The position numbers were made by a program, and so were the translations under genes. A stretch of DNA of 64,000 nt. It comes from Prorocentrum cordatum (taxonomy: Eukaryota; Sar; Dinophyceae; Prorocentrales; Prorocentraceae). Positions 60,901 to 64,000 of this stretch are shown one piece after another (position 1 is the first letter of the stretch; every line of letters starts with the position of its first letter). The notes beneath the pieces are model-generated. The model was not told where the DNA came from and made no database searches. It saw only the letters and a list, made by a program, of their open reading frames with translations. The stretch is from positions 277,820-341,819 of the forward strand of contig CAUYUJ010015727.1 in the NCBI GenBank assembly GCA_963575745.1, written 5' to 3'.

Positions 60901-63297
60901 GTTGACAGAGCGGGTGCTTCGACACAGAGAGGCAGGCCCGCGGCGGTGGCCTTTCCGCAGGAGGCCCCCGAGCGCCCGACGGCGAAGGTGAGGTCTCAAC
61001 CCCCTGTGGCGATCCCAGCCGTGGGAGGTGCAGGCGCGGTCGTCGTCACCGAGAGCGAGGCGAGGTCCAGCACCGACGACGTGATGATCGGGGGCCTGCA
61101 CGTGATCGATGGCGTGGACGTGGTGGCGATGCTCATCCCAGAGGAGGACGAGTGGCAGCTCGCGGCGATGGACGACAGCAACTTCGAGACCATCGCCGAC
61201 GACAGCCAGAGCGACATGATCGGCGAGGTGAACTACGAGGACCCCGCGTCGGCGGAAGGGATCGTGGCGTACGACTCGAGGACTGGCGAGCAGCTAGACA
61301 GCGAAGAGGTGCGCAAAGGGAGGTCCAAGGAGCTGCGCGACCTGGCGGAGTTCGAGGTGAAGGTCGAGGTGGACGAGTCCGAGATGATCAGCAAGCCAGG
61401 GAAGAAGATCTGGTCGAAGTGGGTGGAGACGCGGAAGGACCCGAACAGCGCTGAGGTCAGGAGCAGGCTGGTCGCGACCGAGATCAACACGGGCGAGGTT
61501 AGGACGGACTGCTTCGCTGCGACGCCTCCCTTGAAGTTCGCGAGACTGATACTGGCGTGGGCGGCGAGCTACAGTCCCAGAAGGAGCAGCGCGGGGGCCA
61601 AGATGATCCTGTTGCTGTTCGACATCTCTGTGGCGTTCTTCCACGGCCTGGTGCGGAAGGTCCTGTACGTGGTACCGCCGAAGGACCTGCGCAAGAAGGG
61701 CAAGGTGTGGAGGCTGCTTCGGAGCCTATATGGGACGAGGGACGCGAGCCAGGTGTTCCAGACGTATGTGGCGGACAACCTGAGCGAGCACGGCTTCGAC
61801 AGGAACGCGGTGGTCCCGTGCTTGTACTGGAGTAGCGAGCTGGAGGCGCTGGGGGTTCACTGGGGCGACGACTTCATCTACGCCCTGCCGAACGACAGCG
61901 CCGACGACCTCGAGCAGCTGATGAGGGAAGTGTTCAAGGTGAAGATCTGCGAGCGCGTGGGGCCCAACTGCAAGTCCAGTGCGGCGTTCCTGCACAGGAC
62001 GCTATCATGGAGTTCGAAGGGTTTCACCTGGGCGCATGATCCGACTCACACCGTGGCGATGGCCAAGGCTTTCGGCTTCGACGGGCAGACACGCTTAGAC
62101 CAGGAGAAGTGGGTCGTGACGGTCGCGCCGGGCTCCAAGACGGTAGGCAAGACTCGTGATGCTGCAGATCCCCTTGACGAAGAAGGAGCAGCACTATACC
62201 GAGCACTCGTGGGGACGGCGCTCTATGTCGGCCAAGACCGTCCCGAGGCGCAGTACGCGACAAAGGAAGTCGCTCGCCACATGTCGACGCCAACGAGATC
62301 GGCGTGGTGTGCCCTCAAGCGATTGTGCAAGTACTATTCGGAGGTGCCGTTGCTCGTGTGGGAGTTCAACTACCAGAAGATGCCAGAGGACGTGAGAGTG
62401 GTCACGGACGCGAACTGGGCTGGCGAGCTGGAGGCATTGCGTTCTACCTCGGCTGGCTGGGTATACTTCGGAGGCCACCTGCTCGAAGCCTATTCCTCGA
62501 CGCAGCAGATAGTGGCCTTATCGACGGCGGAGAGCGAGTACATATCAATAACAAAAGGAGCTGCACATGCATTGGAGGTCAGGAGCGCGCTCGCCGAGTA
62601 CGGCTGGGTCAAGAAGGTGATCTGCGAGGCGGACTCGTCAGCTGGACGGTCGATGGCCACAAGACGTGGCGTGGGTCGAGTGCGTCATCTAGACGCGCGC
62701 CTGTTGTGGCTACAAGAGTTGTGCGCAGACGGCACGATCGAGATGCGCGTGAAGCCTGGGGAGTCCAACGAGGCGGACCTGGGCACCAAGATGGTCGACA
62801 TACAGAGGGTGACCAAGTTGATGAAGACTACGTCGCTGCGGCCTCCTGGGGGCTGGGGCTGCTGGGTTGTGGCAGCGGCACTGGAGAAGGCGACTGCAGC
62901 AAACGACTGCAGCGTCGACTTGGTCAAGTACGACGGGGAGATGGATCGGACCAGCAGGAGTGTCTTCGAGAGCTGGGTGCTGGTAGCCCTCATCGGCATG
63001 GGCGTGCTCTCGTTGATCCTGGGGCTCGCGTGTGGCTATGCCGTGGGAAGGTGCTGCTCGCCGAGGAGCGCCACTGGTGAACGGCGCAATGTGGAGTCCA
63101 CGCAGACGGAGGAGCTCGAGATCATTCCGTACTGGGAGTGGCTGCTGAACGACCTGCAGAAGGAGCTGCACTCCAGGGGCGTGAAGGCGATCCCGAAGCT
63201 GAAGGGCCACTGCATCCAGAAGCTGTTGGAGATCGACCAGGTGCGCCTGGTGAGGCCACAGCACTGGCCGCGGGTCAAGAGAGTGAGGCAGTTTTGA
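57946..63297 (+). CDS. Gag-Pol polyprotein, Ty1/copia type, with C-terminal membrane and SAP-like extension
   Basis: 1783 residues, uninterrupted. Coiled-coil start (LAQLEEQQRQQRTVIE); Gag domain ~60-260; Lys/Gly repeat ~281-324; CCHC knuckle C332-x2-C-x4-H-x4-C345. Aspartic protease at DSGA (D399). Integrase zinc motif H577, H582, C589, C592 (compact HxxxxH..CxxC) and catalytic D624, D686, E723. Reverse transcriptase: DISVAFFHG (D1226), LYGTRDASQVF, and WGDDF (D1308, D1309) in place of YVDD. RNase H D1488, E1529, D1563, ending LDARLLWLQEL. After RNase H the protein continues about 200 residues with a membrane-spanning stretch at ~1678-1702 (ALIGMGVLSLILGLACGYAV) and a SAP-like helix-G-helix at ~1733-1764 (LLNDLQKELHSRGVKAIPK). 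Catalytic residues are intact. The ATG at 57946 directly follows the leader repeat. Confidence 0.93.
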   Translation: MMEALTQRLAQLEEQQRQQRTVIETQQAQLTAAQNELAAVRATGNGAAAQQPPGEARAGAPISLVDLRVGNKPEVFTGDAKEWKNWSFKMRQYLSALDETLHAEVLDVDANPSRELTMNDMAAEAQRRARQLAFILTMHTKDVALQMVTKLPDPSNGYEIWRRFLEEFEPAHKGRFRAMLMQILQYQFTGDRGLAIEEFERLVRQYEAQSGDILQETIKAAVISNNPEDPEWRRHVGLNATRLQDYTSLKDEWKAVHQAERRWGVDGDSAPMEVDALTSKGKGKDGGKGKGKDGGRGKGKGDGKGKDGGRGKGKGDGKDKNKAEASKKERKCFFCREKGHERKDCPKFTTWLEEKKKAGHAGGSGSAAAVNTVQQDDGWVFMVDEEFEGDELCELIMVDSGASANVCPRDHVSENGLREEAHPRRMTTATGELIAQHGRRRVSYETEFGKITTDYRVLDVKRPIWSLGAMIESGCDAYFTKSKSWIVKDGKELELIRKGNLFYAIARPSKIGGSNALELNPLTQAEIEQRALAREHAAFGAAGPAAEATLAEDGDPAVRIKVPTGPATPTAEERAQHESAGHVPYRSWCSHCVAARAADKPHRRSEDPTGSSAEEAAIPRIEFDFAEIGRESDASPGIPSLNGVDVGSESLSATLCPSKAFSEYLVETILAFVDALGHNAVLLHSDQEPVLVQLLKAVQSKRVKRTLVRHGPRGSHQSQGKIEGANRVINGVLRAIWINMEEHMGEKVSTDSILIAWGVRHAAWSLTRFQVKSDGRTPYVRIFGKAYGGEVLPFGERVMYKYTAVPTGNLDQKWAHGVWVGKAPLTDEHLVLTVDGVKKARSVHRLPVDERYVKEELAKVKGLPWNGTASDLKAPIVSQQDQGPSGHRRLYLTRAIVQKYGPTPGCSGCAGLGPHTEVCRARLEKMVADAAAGPRGIAVGAPLAARPDPGPPAGAAEPPSAASGDAPRTPAGGDGSGGVTAENMEVDRAGASTQRGRPAAVAFPQEAPERPTAKVRSQPPVAIPAVGGAGAVVVTESEARSSTDDVMIGGLHVIDGVDVVAMLIPEEDEWQLAAMDDSNFETIADDSQSDMIGEVNYEDPASAEGIVAYDSRTGEQLDSEEVRKGRSKELRDLAEFEVKVEVDESEMISKPGKKIWSKWVETRKDPNSAEVRSRLVATEINTGEVRTDCFAATPPLKFARLILAWAASYSPRRSSAGAKMILLLFDISVAFFHGLVRKVLYVVPPKDLRKKGKVWRLLRSLYGTRDASQVFQTYVADNLSEHGFDRNAVVPCLYWSSELEALGVHWGDDFIYALPNDSADDLEQLMREVFKVKICERVGPNCKSSAAFLHRTLSWSSKGFTWAHDPTHTVAMAKAFGFDGQTRLDQEKWVVTVAPGSKTVGKTRDAADPLDEEGAALYRALVGTALYVGQDRPEAQYATKEVARHMSTPTRSAWCALKRLCKYYSEVPLLVWEFNYQKMPEDVRVVTDANWAGELEALRSTSAGWVYFGGHLLEAYSSTQQIVALSTAESEYISITKGAAHALEVRSALAEYGWVKKVICEADSSAGRSMATRRGVGRVRHLDARLLWLQELCADGTIEMRVKPGESNEADLGTKMVDIQRVTKLMKTTSLRPPGGWGCWVVAAALEKATAANDCSVDLVKYDGEMDRTSRSVFESWVLVALIGMGVLSLILGLACGYAVGRCCSPRSATGERRNVESTQTEELEIIPYWEWLLNDLQKELHSRGVKAIPKLKGHCIQKLLEIDQVRLVRPQHWPRVKRVRQF

Positions 63298-63462
63298 ACG
63301 TGGATTCGCGCCGATGGCACTTCTCGGGGCGTTTAAGTCCTGGCCAGGCCTGCAAAGCAGATCAGGCAGCATCGGTGCGTTTCAGAGTGCGTGCGCCTTG
63401 AGCACGCGAGGACTGCAACCTGACAGATGCCGAGTCGACTTGCGATTGAGCATGCGCGAGTC

Positions 63463-63471
63463 GAGAGGAGG
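63463..63471 (+). other. Polypurine tract
   Basis: GAGAGGAGG ends at the base before the 3' LTR, the position where plus-strand DNA synthesis is primed. Confidence 0.8.
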
Positions 63472-63701
63472 TGCGGCGATTTCAGGGGTGTCAGGTGCAA
63501 TGTAGTCCAACCCTGGCTGACACATTAGGGTCCTGCATGGTAGTATGATGTTGTAGCGAGCTGCAGGGTCATCTGGTAGAGGAATGCCCCGCCAGATTTG
63601 GATTCCCGCTGCTCTGTGTCAGCACTGGTGATCTGTCGGTGATGCTTTGGCTCAAGTCAAAAGGATGATTCAATCCGTTCGGCTGACGCCCCATCCGCGC
63701 A
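63472..63701 (+). repeat. 3' LTR
   Basis: 230 bp, one base different from the 5' LTR, followed by the target duplication ACACA at 63702-63706. Confidence 0.95.
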
Positions 63702-63706
63702 ACACA

Positions 63707-64000
63707 TTCGTTTTTTCTTCGCGCGCGCACGCCGAAATCTTCAAACACCATTGGGTTTCTTAAGAATTTCAGCACCGCGTATCATAAAATCGCACGAATC
63801 GCACCGTAGGTCCTCGAAAAACACGTGCACGGATTTTCCAAATTTCTGTACCCATGCGCCACTGTAGTAGCCAAGGTCGTCCGCAGGCCACGAAGTGAAG
63901 TGTCCGAACGTCATAGGGCGGGAAGCTGGGTGTGCGTGGTGGCGAAGAGTCGTTTGGAAACTTGGTAGAGCTTGAACCGGCCCCCCCACAAAGTGGGGGT
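63707..64000. other. Right flank of the copia element
   Basis: Continuation of the target locus. No gene is recognised. Confidence 0.4.

Larger units (their letters stand above)
57496..63701 (+). mobile_element. Complete Ty1/copia LTR retrotransposon
   Basis: 6206 bp with two 230-bp LTRs, a TGG primer-binding start directly after the 5' LTR, one Gag-Pol frame in PR-IN-RT-RH order (IN before RT defines copia), a purine tract before the 3' LTR, TG...CA LTR ends and a perfect 5-bp target duplication. The LTRs differ at one of 230 bases, so the insertion is recent. Nothing in the sequence prevents it from being competent. Confidence 0.95.

Noticed and set aside
1-64000. tRNA, rRNA, SL RNA or U-snRNA genes
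   Set aside because: I looked for T-loop words, spliced-leader donor sites and conserved rRNA words and saw none convincing. A covariance-model scan was not possible here.

Overview
The window is nuclear DNA of a dinoflagellate. The best evidence is a one-mismatch copy of the 22-nt dinoflagellate spliced leader embedded in the genome at 45675-45696, a relic typical of dinoflagellate retroposed cDNA. Other support comes from same-strand genes separated by repeats, a stand-alone cytosine-5 DNA methyltransferase gene of the kind expanded in dinoflagellates, noncanonical repeat-built introns, and an intact Ty1/copia element. Coding density is low. Most of the window is minisatellite, triplet array and short inverted-repeat elements, and most long open frames outside the genes listed are translations of those arrays. 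I could not identify genus or species.

Layout. 1-11.9 kb: degenerate pentanucleotide satellite, a LINE reverse-transcriptase relic, minisatellites and dispersed short elements, with no intact gene. 11.9-34.4 kb: six genes or gene models, all on the + strand. Gene A (11916-17113, several exons) combines a coiled coil, a D / D / CxxH pattern reminiscent of cut-and-paste transposases and a C-terminal PHD-type finger. Gene B (18264-19760) is a cytosine-5 DNA methyltransferase with all key motifs. Gene C (20329-23592) is a large acidic/basic protein of unknown function. Gene D (25507-27500) is a KP-rich nuclear-type protein. Gene E (28405-29520) is a basic protein of unknown function. Gene F (30667-34358) belongs to a protein family I associate with dinoflagellate genomes, carries a transposase-like D / CxxCxC / DxxH pattern and has one frameshift. 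Genes D and F carry introns made from the same repeat segments.

34.4-57.4 kb: almost entirely repeats: complementary GGA/CCT and GAC/GTC triplet arrays, arrays of the 10-11-bp motif GGGGCCNTCTT, at least five families of terminal-inverted-repeat (MITE-like) elements, a 345-bp tandem repeat, and a total of about 2.2 kb of GAT-type triplets. One probable retroposed coding fragment follows the spliced-leader relic at 45.7 kb. 57496-63701: a complete Ty1/copia retrotransposon of 6206 bp with 230-bp LTRs differing at one base, a perfect 5-bp target duplication and one 1783-codon Gag-Pol frame whose C-terminus adds a membrane segment and a SAP-like helix pair.

Interpretation. The co-oriented block A-F pairs two transposase-like proteins with a DNA methyltransferase and a PHD finger. 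It could be one large composite mobile element, or a domesticated cluster, that carries its own DNA-methylation function. That is inference. No terminal repeats bounding the whole block were proven, although palindromic elements and a 42-bp direct repeat occur on both sides of genes A-E.
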